8,388 bases of DNA from Spirochaetaceae bacterium. Its GTDB lineage: Bacteria; Spirochaetota; Spirochaetia; Treponematales; Treponemataceae. Numbering within the stretch: position 1 is the first letter of the stretch; every line of letters starts with the position of its first letter. Where the stretch lies: the NCBI GenBank assembly GCA_017646305.1, contig JAGCMR010000310.1, positions 1 to 8,388 of the forward strand, given 5' to 3'. Shown here in pieces: positions 1-7,720 of the stretch. Under the pieces are notes generated by a model. The model saw nothing but the letters and a program-made list of their open reading frames with translations. It was not told the DNA's origin and searched no databases. The translations under genes and the position numbers were made by a program.

Positions 1-2055
1 TATTCCCTCCAAGGCTGGAAGGAAAAAATTTCTTTCTACAAGAATCGCCTGTTGTTTTTCCACCTCAAGATAGAGCTTAACGGTAATGTTTTGTGAGTTG
101 TCTCCATCAGCAGTATATTCAAAAGAAGTGGTGTTTGTAGGAAAATCGGGAATCAAAAAATGGGTGGTTGCACTATTTGTTACAGTTTCTCCATCAGAAT
201 TTGACTGAGGTAAGTCTTGAACTGTAACAAAATTCATGGCAGAATCGTATACAGGAATTTGATTTTCAGAAGTAACACTTACCTCATAACGGATAATGGG
301 TACGGGAGATGCAATCTGTATTTCTACTGACTGCAATTCAAGGTAGCTTTTCCGAACAACAGAAACCTGTAGTCGTTCTGGTACCAGAGCTTCTACAAGC
401 TGATAGGAATAGGGCTGCAAAGACTGTTGATTTAACTCTTTTTCAGGAATAGTTCTATTGAGCACTAGGGAAGCAAAAGATAAGGTGCCAACAATACAAA
501 TTACCATTATTCCCATAACTCCAATGGTAGCCATAATAATTTTTACGGTGGAAATATGGCGATTTATTCCAAAAATATCAATTCGAACCATTATTCTAAG
601 CCACATAATTTGAAATGGGATGAGAATACAGGCGTATAACATGTTGCCCCAAATGCCTGTTTGAACAAGGTGAAGGAGTTTGTCTTGAGAGGCATATGCC
701 AAAATATTTACTGCATAGGGAATGAAGGGAAGCAGCATAACAAATGAGGCGATAATTAAAGGAACAAGTTTTTTGGCAAGTCTACTAAAATAAATAATGA
801 TGTATTCAAGTACAAAAATAAACAGGAGCACCAAATCGATAGAGGCAAAGATAAAAATATTCATGGCCACTACAATGGTTAACAGGTATCCATAGGCAAA
901 TTGCACAATGGGGAGACGCAGTTTTAAATGAAAAATAAAAGGAAGAGAAACTGCTACAAAGGAGAACAAGGTTTTTATAGCAAGAATTATTACCGTATTT
1001 TCAGGCACAGTTTGAACAAGTTTTCCTGCTACAAGCTGCCCCAGCCATAGGAAAAAAGTTGACAAAAAAATCGTAATTGGAATGAGATACCAAATCTTAA
1101 AAAAAGATTGACGATGAATTGCTCCCTTTTTACCTAAAAAAGAAAAACCGCTGATAATGGCCAGTACCAAAATGGTAATTATCAGGTATACAAAGATAGA
1201 AAACTGTTCTCCAATCCAGATATTATCCACAAAATGAAGAACTATATAGTTTTTACTATTGGCAGAAAGGCTTTCTTTCACAGAAAAATTTTCTGTCATG
1301 GCTTCTAGTGCAGTAAAAACCTTTTGTCGTTGCTCCTGGTCACTAGTATTAAAAGAAATTGCTACCGTAGCCATTCCTGATTGAAAAAACGGTATTAAGG
1401 CAGGATTATCTTCTGATAGATTCAGACGATAGGTAATGAGTGAATCCTGGGAAATTGGTAGGGGAACCTGCTGAATCAGCCACAGAGGGGTAAGAATTCC
1501 ATCTGCACCGAACACAACGGTGGCTTCATCGAATTGAGACGCAGTACCATCAAGCATAATCAAGGCACATGCATCTGGATTAGAAATATTTTCCAGTAGG
1601 ACTTGGGAACCAGTAGGGTGCCATTGGTTTTCTACAGAAGCTTCTGCTTTGATGGTAGTCGAATCAATTTTTTCAAAGGTTGAAGGAAAAGGATAGTTTT
1701 CATTTGCTAAAAGTGCAAGGGTGAGGGTTACTTCAGAATCAGTTTTTTCCATCAATCTTGCCAAGGCTAGAACCTCTGCTAGACATTCTTGAGCCGTTTT
1801 TTGGGATATGGCAATAATGAGCCTTTGGATTTCTTGACGTTCTTCAAGTTTTTTTTGGTTAAAATCAAGGAGAATGGATTAGGGAAATTGATTACTATTT
1901 GCTAGCAGCTGTCGTTGGGGTCGAAATCCTTCCTGCTGAAAAAAATTGTAGAGTTGGTTAGAAATTTCTTGATGACTGGAAGATTGTGCAAAAAAAATAC
2001 CTGTAGAAAGAAATATCAACAGAGCAATTACTGAAAACCTTCCGATATTATTCAT
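1..2055 (-). pseudogene. Multi-pass membrane protein with signal peptide, interrupted by an in-frame TAA at codon 59; 3' end outside window
   Basis: Reading from ATG 2055-2053, the frame encodes 58 residues, then TAA at 1881-1879, then 626 further codons without a stop down to position 1. Residues 1-23 form a signal peptide ending near FFA/QSSS. Residues 24 to about 283 look extracytoplasmic. Hydrophobic segments follow at about 286-308, 320-345, 353-377, 383-404, 406-425, 430-455, 470-489 and 505-533, and then another polar, strand-rich region from about 534 to at least 685. The sequence after the stop is as protein-like as that before it, so the two parts belong to one gene. A one-base change such as TAT or TAC to TAA (giving FPYSILLDF) would explain the break. 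I do not recognise the family. The pattern LIIAISQ, helix, then LALLANEN (about 79-120) loosely recalls M28-type peptidase folds, but I see no metal ligands. A possible restart is TTG at 1764 (codon 98), preceded by AGAGG at 1777-1773, but it would lack the signal peptide. The upstream TTG at 2064 is an alternative start that I consider less likely. Confidence 0.75.
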
Positions 2056-2063
2056 ATTATACA

Positions 2064-2091
2064 ATTATAATAATTCTTGTTTACAATGCAA
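2064..2091 (-). promoter_or_regulatory. Sigma70-type promoter of the interrupted membrane protein gene, predicted leaderless
   Basis: On the minus strand, TTGCAT (2091-2086) and TATAAT (2069-2064) are separated by 16 bp. The -10 box ends 8 nt before the ATG at 2055, so transcription would begin within a base or two of the start codon. No Shine-Dalgarno sequence lies upstream of the ATG. The -10 box lies in an AT-rich inverted repeat, ATTATA-N4-TATAAT at 2056-2071, so the exact -10 is not certain. Its -35 box abuts the -35 box of the divergent plus-strand promoter. Confidence 0.6.
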
Positions 2092-2108
2092 GTACCTTTG
2101 TATATAAT
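2080..2108 (+). promoter_or_regulatory. Sigma70-type promoter of the four-gene trmB-ligA operon
   Basis: TTTACA (2080-2085) and TATAAT (2103-2108) are separated by exactly 17 bp. Transcription is expected to start near 2115, leaving a leader of about 14 nt that contains little more than the ribosome binding site. No comparable promoter is evident in the short gaps further down the operon. Confidence 0.75.
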
Positions 2109-2116
2109 GGAATCTT

Positions 2117-2121
2117 AGGAG
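2117..2121 (+). promoter_or_regulatory. Ribosome binding site fixing a GTG start
   Basis: AGGAG is placed 7 nt before GTG 2129. It is the only good ribosome binding site in this stretch and sits just downstream of the predicted transcription start, which supports the GTG as the true start codon. Confidence 0.75.
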
Positions 2122-2128
2122 TTGTACA

Positions 2129-3295
2129 GTGAGTGAATCCACAAAGAAGGGGCTTTTGACCCTTCCGTTAAAGGTGATTTTAACGGAGGAAGGAGCTTCT
2201 CATTTTATCCAGAATAAAAAAAAGTTGTTGCGGATAAAACTGGCGGATAACATAGAGGAATATGGTATATCACTGGATTCTTTTGCTCCTCAGACAATAC
2301 AACAAATGATTTTGGTGGATTATATTTCCAAGTTGGAAATTTCATTACCAGAATTCTCATCCTCCAAGCAGGATGTAATGGATTTAACCAAGCTGGTGGT
2401 TTTTTCCTTGCTCTACAAGCAATTTGACAAGGAAGTATATGCTACCCTCATAGATTCTGATTGTGTTCGTAGACATAACAGGGCAAATCCCTCTCAAATT
2501 ATTGATGAAAGGTCAAAAATTACTGATCGTCAAGTACTGTTCCATCTGTCTACCAAGGAAGATGTAATTGCAAAGGCCCGTAAGGCAATTTTGGATCCAC
2601 TGTGGCTTACCATCAAGGAAAATCCTGATTTAACTCCAGAAGAACGAAATATCTTTATGCTCATGACGGAAAAATTCCTAAACCGCATGAGTCGTCTCAA
2701 TTGGTATGTTATTACTAAATTTTATGATCAAAATGGATTTGAAGAAATCCTCAGACGGATTAATATCCTGCTAAAGGATTATATGGAAAAGGGGCGTGTT
2801 GCTGAATATATTTCCCTGATGGTAATGGAGCTTGCCCTAAACTGTGAAAATACCAATATGCGTCAGGAAGCAAAGAAAATGTACCGAGGGCTTCCAGACA
2901 CTGATATGCTTATTTATGATCCAGATGTCCGAAAAAAAATCATTGCTGAAATGATTAAAAAGCATGAAATGGTGTTTCTTTCTTGGAAGCTTGGTGGTGG
3001 TTCTTCCTCTATTGGTAAGCAGGGAAGGCTACAGATTACTCTGTATAACAAGGATGATGAATTCCAAGAGGTTAAGGAAAGTATTGAAACAAAGAAGTCT
3101 GCAGATTTGAGAAAGCGCTCTCTTATCGACTTTTATAAAGAATTACCAGAAGGCTCTGAGGGTGTGGACTTAGGGTTATACTACCTTTCATACTTGGATG
3201 AAGCCTGTAAAAAGGTAAATGTTAAATTTGAGTCATTGGTAAACCAGTATTCTGTTAGCAATCTAATGGTTATTACCTTGGCATTTAACTTTTAA
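2129..3295 (+). CDS. Conserved-looking cytoplasmic protein, possible degenerate GHKL ATPase-like C-terminal half
   Basis: This is a 388-residue protein with GTG start and TAA stop and no signal peptide or membrane segment, so it is probably cytoplasmic. I do not recognise it by name. The first 230 residues are mixed and mostly helical, with charged stretches (for example RRHNRANPSQ near 114-123). The C-terminal half has features that loosely recall the GHKL (histidine kinase/Hsp90-type) fold. These are an N-box-like ELALN (E234, N238), a GVDLGLYYL segment (345-353) resembling the G2 box plus following helix, and closing strands VKFESLV and LMVITLAFN at the extreme C-terminus. A clear DxGxG motif is missing, so ATP binding is unproven. 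It is the first gene of the operon with a lipoprotein, trmB and ligA, and its last stop base is shared with the next start codon (TAATG), suggesting translational coupling. The fold assignment is my inference. Confidence 0.85.
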   Translation: MSESTKKGLLTLPLKVILTEEGASHFIQNKKKLLRIKLADNIEEYGISLDSFAPQTIQQMILVDYISKLEISLPEFSSSKQDVMDLTKLVVFSLLYKQFDKEVYATLIDSDCVRRHNRANPSQIIDERSKITDRQVLFHLSTKEDVIAKARKAILDPLWLTIKENPDLTPEERNIFMLMTEKFLNRMSRLNWYVITKFYDQNGFEEILRRINILLKDYMEKGRVAEYISLMVMELALNCENTNMRQEAKKMYRGLPDTDMLIYDPDVRKKIIAEMIKKHEMVFLSWKLGGGSSSIGKQGRLQITLYNKDDEFQEVKESIETKKSADLRKRSLIDFYKELPEGSEGVDLGLYYLSYLDEACKKVNVKFESLVNQYSVSNLMVITLAFNF

Positions 3296-3981
3296 TGAAA
3301 TATTTGACGTCTTCTTTCATTATATCTTTCTCTTTATGCTGTATTGGAATGTTTTTTTTATCTTGTTCCAATACAACTCCTGAATTAATTTCTGTAGATG
3401 CTACCATTGTCTATGATTATCAGAGCCTTCAGGAATCTCCAATTCAACGGCTTTCTGTCTTTGCACAAAGTTCTGACGGAACAGAACGTATTATGAGTCT
3501 AAAAATTTCTTATCCGGAAGAAAAACTGTTTTGGCTTGTAGACAAACCCTTGATTCTAAATAACGGTTCCAAGCTTTGGGCTGGTTCACCAGGGCTTATG
3601 TCTCCTTATTTTTCAGCATTTCCTCAAGGACAGTATCAGGTTATTTACACTGATTTAGCTGGAAAAACAGCAACAAGACAGTTTGTTCTTAACTATCAGG
3701 AAGTGCTAGCACCTCCATTGGAACAGCCAATTTTTTTAAGTCAACAGGAGGATGATGCCCAGTCCACTGAAGATTCCGCTGATGAGCCTATCAGAAAGGT
3801 TGCTCTTTTTTCTGAGTCCGATGGTAGGGGAACCTTGCTATTTTTTGACAAGGCTTGGAATGACTGGCAGAGTTTTACAGATATAAAGGATTCGTATAAC
3901 AAGGCAAAATCCCTGAGAATCTGCTTGGACTATCCTAGCAGACAGGTTCGATACCTATTGCCTGCCCACAACTTTGAATAG
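3295..3981 (+). CDS. Putative lipoprotein of unknown function
   Basis: This 228-residue protein begins with ATG overlapping the previous gene's TAA by one base. There is no convincing ribosome binding site of its own, so translation probably depends on ribosomes finishing the upstream gene. Residues 1-23 are a hydrophobic export signal followed by the lipobox FLSC, with Cys24 as the predicted lipidated residue. The -3 Phe departs from the Leu usual in enterobacteria, but relaxed lipoboxes are known in spirochaetes. The mature part looks rich in beta strands, with a Gln/Glu/Asp-rich acidic stretch (about 148-166, [15 protein letters not shown]) that may be a flexible linker between two segments. 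I see no catalytic motif. It ends 11 bp before trmB. The role is unknown; membrane-anchored periplasmic or outer-membrane localisation is inferred. Confidence 0.85.
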   Translation: MKYLTSSFIISFSLCCIGMFFLSCSNTTPELISVDATIVYDYQSLQESPIQRLSVFAQSSDGTERIMSLKISYPEEKLFWLVDKPLILNNGSKLWAGSPGLMSPYFSAFPQGQYQVIYTDLAGKTATRQFVLNYQEVLAPPLEQPIFLSQQEDDAQSTEDSADEPIRKVALFSESDGRGTLLFFDKAWNDWQSFTDIKDSYNKAKSLRICLDYPSRQVRYLLPAHNFE

Positions 3982-3992
3982 GAGATCAACAA

Positions 3993-4700
3993 ATGGATAC
4001 AGAAAATCAAGTACAACAGGAAACAACCTTCTATCGCACTATCAAGACCTTCGTATTGAGGGCTGGTCGTATGACTCCTACCCAGCAAAAGGATTATCAG
4101 GAGCTTTCTGGTCGTTGGTGTATTCCTTTCACAGATGCTCACTTAAACTATACCCAGATTTTTAACAATACTAATCCTGTAACAGTGGAAATAGGCTTTG
4201 GTATGGGAAAGGCTACCGCTATTATCGCTGCAGAAAATCCAGACAAAAATTACCTTGGTCTAGAAGTTCATCGACCTGGAGTCGGTAAGCTTTTGGGGGA
4301 GATTCGCCGTCGCAATCTTGAAAATATATATATTGTAGAGCATGATGCCCTAGAAGTGCTAGAAAAAATGATTCCAGATGGCTCTGTAAGTGGCTTTCAT
4401 ATTTTCTTTCCTGATCCCTGGCCTAAAAAAAAGCATCACAAGCGACGGCTGGTTCAGCGGCCACATACCGATTTAATAACTAAAAAGCTTATGGTAGGTG
4501 GTTATCTTTACATGGCCACAGACTGGGAGCCCTATGCAGAATTTGCTCTAGAACAACTGGAACAAACACCAGGTCTTAAAAATAAATTCCAAGGCTTTGC
4601 ACTCCGCCAAGAGTGGCGTCCAGAAACTCGCTTTGAGGAAAAAGGCTTGGACAAGAACCATGTGATTCGGGAACTGTTTTTCCTGAAACAGGAGGATTAA
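3993..4700 (+). CDS. trmB: tRNA (guanine-N7-)-methyltransferase TrmB
   Basis: This enzyme uses S-adenosylmethionine to methylate N7 of G46 in the variable loop of tRNAs, in the cytoplasm. The 235-residue length is normal for the family. Visible family signatures are the SAM-binding motif [10 protein letters not shown] (65-74), the acidic GLEVHRPG segment (89-96, E91), EHDAL with D118, the hallmark [14 protein letters not shown] (139-152), ATDWEPY with D177 (175-181), and the C-terminal PETRFEEKG (210-218). The ATG is supported by AGGAG at 3980-3984, which overlaps the stop of the preceding gene. The gene lies third in the operon, one base before ligA. The tRNA-Lys at 7740-7812 has G46 and a five-base variable loop, so it is a plausible substrate. 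Confidence 0.97.
   Translation: MDTENQVQQETTFYRTIKTFVLRAGRMTPTQQKDYQELSGRWCIPFTDAHLNYTQIFNNTNPVTVEIGFGMGKATAIIAAENPDKNYLGLEVHRPGVGKLLGEIRRRNLENIYIVEHDALEVLEKMIPDGSVSGFHIFFPDPWPKKKHHKRRLVQRPHTDLITKKLMVGGYLYMATDWEPYAEFALEQLEQTPGLKNKFQGFALRQEWRPETRFEEKGLDKNHVIRELFFLKQED
4690..4695 (+). promoter_or_regulatory. Ribosome binding site fixing the GTG start of ligA
   Basis: AGGAGG, a perfect anti-Shine-Dalgarno match, lies inside the last codons of trmB and ends 6 nt before GTG 4702. It decides the unusual start codon and suggests ribosomes pass from trmB to ligA. Confidence 0.85.
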
Positions 4701-4701
4701 G

Positions 4702-6636
4702 GTGGAAATAAACCTTTTTGATTCAGCACGAATTCAGGAGCTGGAACAACTCATTGTAAAGTATCAAGATGCCTATTACAATGGTGAGGCTCTTATTTCA
4801 GATCAGGAATTTGATGCTCTATGGGATGAATTAAAAAAGCTTGATCCAGCAAATGCTATTCTCCATCGGGTAGGTGCTGATTTAGGAAATTTTGCCAAGG
4901 CTCGCCACCGTATTCCCATGGGAAGCCAAGACAAGGCTGCCAATCCTCAGGAATTTATCGCTTGGACAGAAAAGCATCCCTACGATGAATACTTGGTGGA
5001 ATATAAGCTTGATGGTGCAAGCCTTGAGCTACAATATGACAATGGCATCTTTGTGCGGGCGGTAACCCGAGGTAATGGTACCGTCGGAGATGATATTACT
5101 GCTAATGCCAAGAAAATGCAGGGAGTTCTTGCAAAGTTGGAGCTAGATGGAACAATTCTTCCCTACACAGGTGGTATTCGAGGTGAGGTTATTATGACCC
5201 GTCAAGTCCACCGTGATTTTTTCTCTGACAAGGCAAATTGTCGTAATGCCGCCAACGGTCTTATGAAGCGAAAGGACGGGGAGGGAAGCCAGCATTTAAA
5301 GGTTATCTGCTACGACGCCCTTTTTGAAAACCATTCCTTTGTAGACGAAATTGCCAAGGTTCAGTGGCTTGAATCTTGTGGCTTTAACACCGTTCCTTTA
5401 ACTCTCTGTAATTCTCCCCAGCAAGTAATTGACTTCCGAGCCCAAGTAATGGAGCTGAGACCTCAGCTTGATTATGACATTGATGGTTTGGTGGTAAAGG
5501 AACGTGCTATAAACCTAGAGGATGCTGCCAGAGCACGACCTGAGCGGCAGATTGCCTTTAAGTTCAGCCTAGAAGAAGCGGTAACAATTCTTCGTCAGGT
5601 TGAATGGAGCGAATCTGGTGCTACCTATACTCCTGTGGGATTGTTTGACCCCGTAGAATTAGCTGGAACGAGGGTCAAGCGTGCTAGCTTGGTAAATCCC
5701 AACACCATTAGAACCTTGGGAGTACAAATCGGGAGCCACGTGGTGGTAACAAAGCGTGGGGAAATTATTCCCAAGATTGAAGCTGTAGTTAATCCCCCAG
5801 AAGGACACACACCACAGGTTTTAGAACAAATAGTCTTTCCCTGTCAGTGTAGTCAATGTGGCTCAGCCTTGGTGGACGAGGGAACTCGTCTCTATTGTCC
5901 TAACAAGGCTTGCTCCAAAAAGATTCTCCACCAGCTGGAAAAATGGATTTCCGTTCTTGATATTAGAGATTTTGGAACAACCTTGTTATCATCTCTGTTT
6001 CAAGCAGGAGTAGTAACATCCATTGCCTCTTTGTATCAGCTGACAGAAGCCCAGCTCACTCCCTTTTTCTTGAACCAGGAAAGCATTTCCAAGGACAAGG
6101 AATCTTTAGGAGCAAAGAAGGTTATCAAGTCTTTAAAAACTCGAAGCACTATTTCTTTGGCTACCTTTGTGGCAGGATTTGATATAGAAGGCATTGGAGA
6201 AACCTTGATGGAACGGCTCACAGAGGCTGGTTTTCCTACTTTTGATAGACTTCTAGCTGCCTCTGTGGAAGAAATCAGTGCCGTTAATGGATTTGGAGAT
6301 ATTACCGCAGCTACCTTAGTTCAAGGTTTGCTAGACAACAAGACAGAAATGCAAGAGCTTGTCGAAAAGGGATATATAACCATCAAAACACCTGTTACTG
6401 GTGGAGCCTTGTCTGGATTATCCTTTTGTTTTACTGGTGAATTATCCATGAAGCGAAGTCAAGCAGAGCAACTAGTGAAAGAGCAGGGCGGCACTACCAA
6501 ATCTTCAGTGGTAAAGGGCTTGTCTTATCTTGTTACAAACGACACCGCCTCTGGTTCTTCAAAAAATAAAAAGGCCGCCCAGCTGGGAATTCCCGTTATA
6601 GATGAAGCAGCCTTTATGAAATTACTGAAAGTATAA
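4702..6636 (+). CDS. ligA: NAD+-dependent DNA ligase LigA, divergent form
   Basis: LigA seals nicks in DNA during replication and repair, using NAD+ to adenylate an active-site lysine. The protein is 644 residues, slightly short of the usual 660-700. Domains in order are: the Ia NAD+-binding region (about 10-60), the adenylation domain with KLDG (catalytic Lys102), TRGNGTVGDD (122-131), GEVIM (161-165) and DYDIDGLVVKE (257-267), then the OB fold (about 297-375, TPVGLFDPVELAGTRVKRAS). A four-cysteine zinc finger follows (C383, C386, C399, C404, with an extra C381), then helix-hairpin-helix repeats (about 415-555) and a C-terminal BRCT domain (about 567-642). The Ia region is unusual: the YH pair expected near the start (E. 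coli Y22-H23) reads YY here (25-26), Tyr35 is replaced by Phe37, and the usual PMLSLDNAF segment reads PMGSQDKAA. The start is GTG with a strong ribosome binding site. The 3' end overlaps the convergent peptidase gene by 15 bp. Confidence 0.97.
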   Translation: MEINLFDSARIQELEQLIVKYQDAYYNGEALISDQEFDALWDELKKLDPANAILHRVGADLGNFAKARHRIPMGSQDKAANPQEFIAWTEKHPYDEYLVEYKLDGASLELQYDNGIFVRAVTRGNGTVGDDITANAKKMQGVLAKLELDGTILPYTGGIRGEVIMTRQVHRDFFSDKANCRNAANGLMKRKDGEGSQHLKVICYDALFENHSFVDEIAKVQWLESCGFNTVPLTLCNSPQQVIDFRAQVMELRPQLDYDIDGLVVKERAINLEDAARARPERQIAFKFSLEEAVTILRQVEWSESGATYTPVGLFDPVELAGTRVKRASLVNPNTIRTLGVQIGSHVVVTKRGEIIPKIEAVVNPPEGHTPQVLEQIVFPCQCSQCGSALVDEGTRLYCPNKACSKKILHQLEKWISVLDIRDFGTTLLSSLFQAGVVTSIASLYQLTEAQLTPFFLNQESISKDKESLGAKKVIKSLKTRSTISLATFVAGFDIEGIGETLMERLTEAGFPTFDRLLAASVEEISAVNGFGDITAATLVQGLLDNKTEMQELVEKGYITIKTPVTGGALSGLSFCFTGELSMKRSQAEQLVKEQGGTTKSSVVKGLSYLVTNDTASGSSKNKKAAQLGIPVIDEAAFMKLLKV

Positions 6637-7590
6637 AAAGCTTTTTTCTGTAAAGAAATCTGGATTTACCGCCTCTCCATTCAATCGCACTTCCCAGTGC
6701 AGATGGGGGCCGGTGGCAAGTCCTGTAGAACCTGATAAACCAACTTTATCTCCAGCCTTTACCATATCTCCCACCTTCACCCCAAAGGAATCCAAGTGAT
6801 AGTACAGGCTGTACAAACCAGGCATGTGTTCAATCACCACACTTAATCCAGATGAAATTCTCTCTTCTGCCATTACCACTCGACCATCACCACAGGCGGT
6901 TACTTCAGAACCAGTAGGAATACCGTAGTCAATACCATAATGCAGGCTTGTAGAAGAGCCACCTCCTACGTAACTATATACACGTCTATCACCAAAGAAA
7001 GATGTTCTTCGTGTGGCTGTGGTGGGAGCAACAAAGGCCTTTTTCTGATATACAGCTTCAGAGTTCACTGTAAATAAAATCTCGTTTAAGGTATCAATTT
7101 GGTTCATACGAGTTGAGCTTGTATCTGTTTTGATGGCAGTATTTCTGTTATCAAGCTCTAGGGTTTCAGTAATAAATTCCTTAGGCTTCACAGAAATTGG
7201 CAAGCTGAATTTCATGTATTCTCTACCGTATGCACTATACATGATTGTCACATCGTAGGAACCACTTTCTTGATAGGTAGAAAGTGGAATCATGGCACAG
7301 AGGGAAAGGGAGGTATTTGCATCATTTTTTCCATCAAGGACAAAAAAGTCAGTTTTTTTCTTTTCCCCAAACAGTAATACAGCTTGAGTAAGCCCATCTG
7401 ATTCCCTCATAGTCTTTTTTGATGGAGTAAAATCCAATCGAACACAAAGGGGATCACCTGGTTGCAGGCTTTCTGAATAGGTTACGTAGATTGAATAATC
7501 CTCACCAGTAAATACAGCTGTAGCTGGTTCAGCTGCAAAACCCAGTCCAATTACAAAAAAACACAATAACAATAAAAAATTTTTCTTCAT
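6622..7590 (-). CDS. Exported M23 (LytM-type) zinc metallopeptidase
   Basis: This 322-residue exported protein is predicted to cleave peptidoglycan peptide cross-links in the cell envelope, or to act as a LytM-type regulator of envelope hydrolases. Residues 1 to about 20 (MKKNFLLLLCFFVIGLGFA) are a signal peptide. Residues about 25-138 form a strand-rich N-terminal domain of unknown type, and a linker region follows. The LytM domain occupies about 200-310. The zinc ligands are present: H217 and D221 in HYGIDYG and H298 in HLHWE, with H296 and H265 (YYHLDS) as the other conserved histidines, so the enzyme should be active. I chose ATG 7590 over the longer TTG 7626 reading because the signal peptide begins here and the TTG coincides with the promoter -35 box. 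The stop lies inside the last codons of ligA on the other strand. The N-terminal cysteine at residue 10 lacks a lipobox context. Confidence 0.93.
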   Translation of the reverse strand: MKKNFLLLLCFFVIGLGFAAEPATAVFTGEDYSIYVTYSESLQPGDPLCVRLDFTPSKKTMRESDGLTQAVLLFGEKKKTDFFVLDGKNDANTSLSLCAMIPLSTYQESGSYDVTIMYSAYGREYMKFSLPISVKPKEFITETLELDNRNTAIKTDTSSTRMNQIDTLNEILFTVNSEAVYQKKAFVAPTTATRRTSFFGDRRVYSYVGGGSSTSLHYGIDYGIPTGSEVTACGDGRVVMAEERISSGLSVVIEHMPGLYSLYYHLDSFGVKVGDMVKAGDKVGLSGSTGLATGPHLHWEVRLNGEAVNPDFFTEKSFLYFQ

Positions 7591-7597
7591 GGCTACC

Positions 7598-7626
7598 AGT
7601 ATAATGGCAAATTCTCTCTCATGCAA
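7598..7626 (-). promoter_or_regulatory. Sigma70-type promoter of the M23 peptidase gene, predicted leaderless
   Basis: On the minus strand, TTGCAT (7626-7621) and TATACT (7603-7598) are separated by 17 bp. The -10 box ends 7 nt before ATG 7590, so the transcript should begin at or next to the start codon. The intervening GGTAGCC is too close to the ATG to act as a Shine-Dalgarno site. The arrangement mirrors that of the promoter at 2064-2091. Confidence 0.65.
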
Positions 7627-7685
7627 GAATTAATTTAACGACAAAATATTTACTCAAGAATTTTAATTTATGATTGTCTTCTCTG

Positions 7686-7714
7686 TTGACAAATAAATTC
7701 ATATTTGTTATGAT
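7686..7714 (+). promoter_or_regulatory. Sigma70-type promoter of tRNA-Lys
   Basis: A perfect TTGACA (7686-7691) and TATGAT (7709-7714) are separated by 17 bp. Transcription is expected to begin near 7721, about 19 nt before the mature tRNA. The near-consensus strength fits a stable RNA gene. The sequence upstream (7627-7685) is AT-rich and separates this promoter from the divergent peptidase promoter; I see nothing else in it. Confidence 0.8.
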
Positions 7715-7720
7715 ACATAA

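Noticed and set aside
1879..2064. A 61-codon reading frame as a separate small secreted peptide gene
   Set aside because: The same frame continues past its stop for 626 codons with coherent protein sequence, so it is the broken 5' end of a long gene. Its TTG start at 2064 lies in the -10 box; ATG 2055 fits better.
3930..4165. Overlapping short frames on both strands around the lipoprotein-trmB junction
   Set aside because: They lie across the well-supported ends of two real genes and show no protein features of their own.
5625..6221. Two 61-codon minus-strand frames inside ligA
   Set aside because: They are antisense shadows of conserved ligase domains.
6635..6647. AAAAAGCTTTTTT palindrome as a bidirectional terminator between ligA and the peptidase
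   Set aside because: It has no loop unless several A-T pairs are lost, leaving a very weak AT-only stem, and it lies inside the peptidase coding sequence.
7591..7626. TTG at 7626 as the start of the M23 peptidase (12 extra residues)
   Set aside because: It coincides with the -35 box, has no ribosome binding site, and would put charged residues in front of a canonical MKKN signal peptide.
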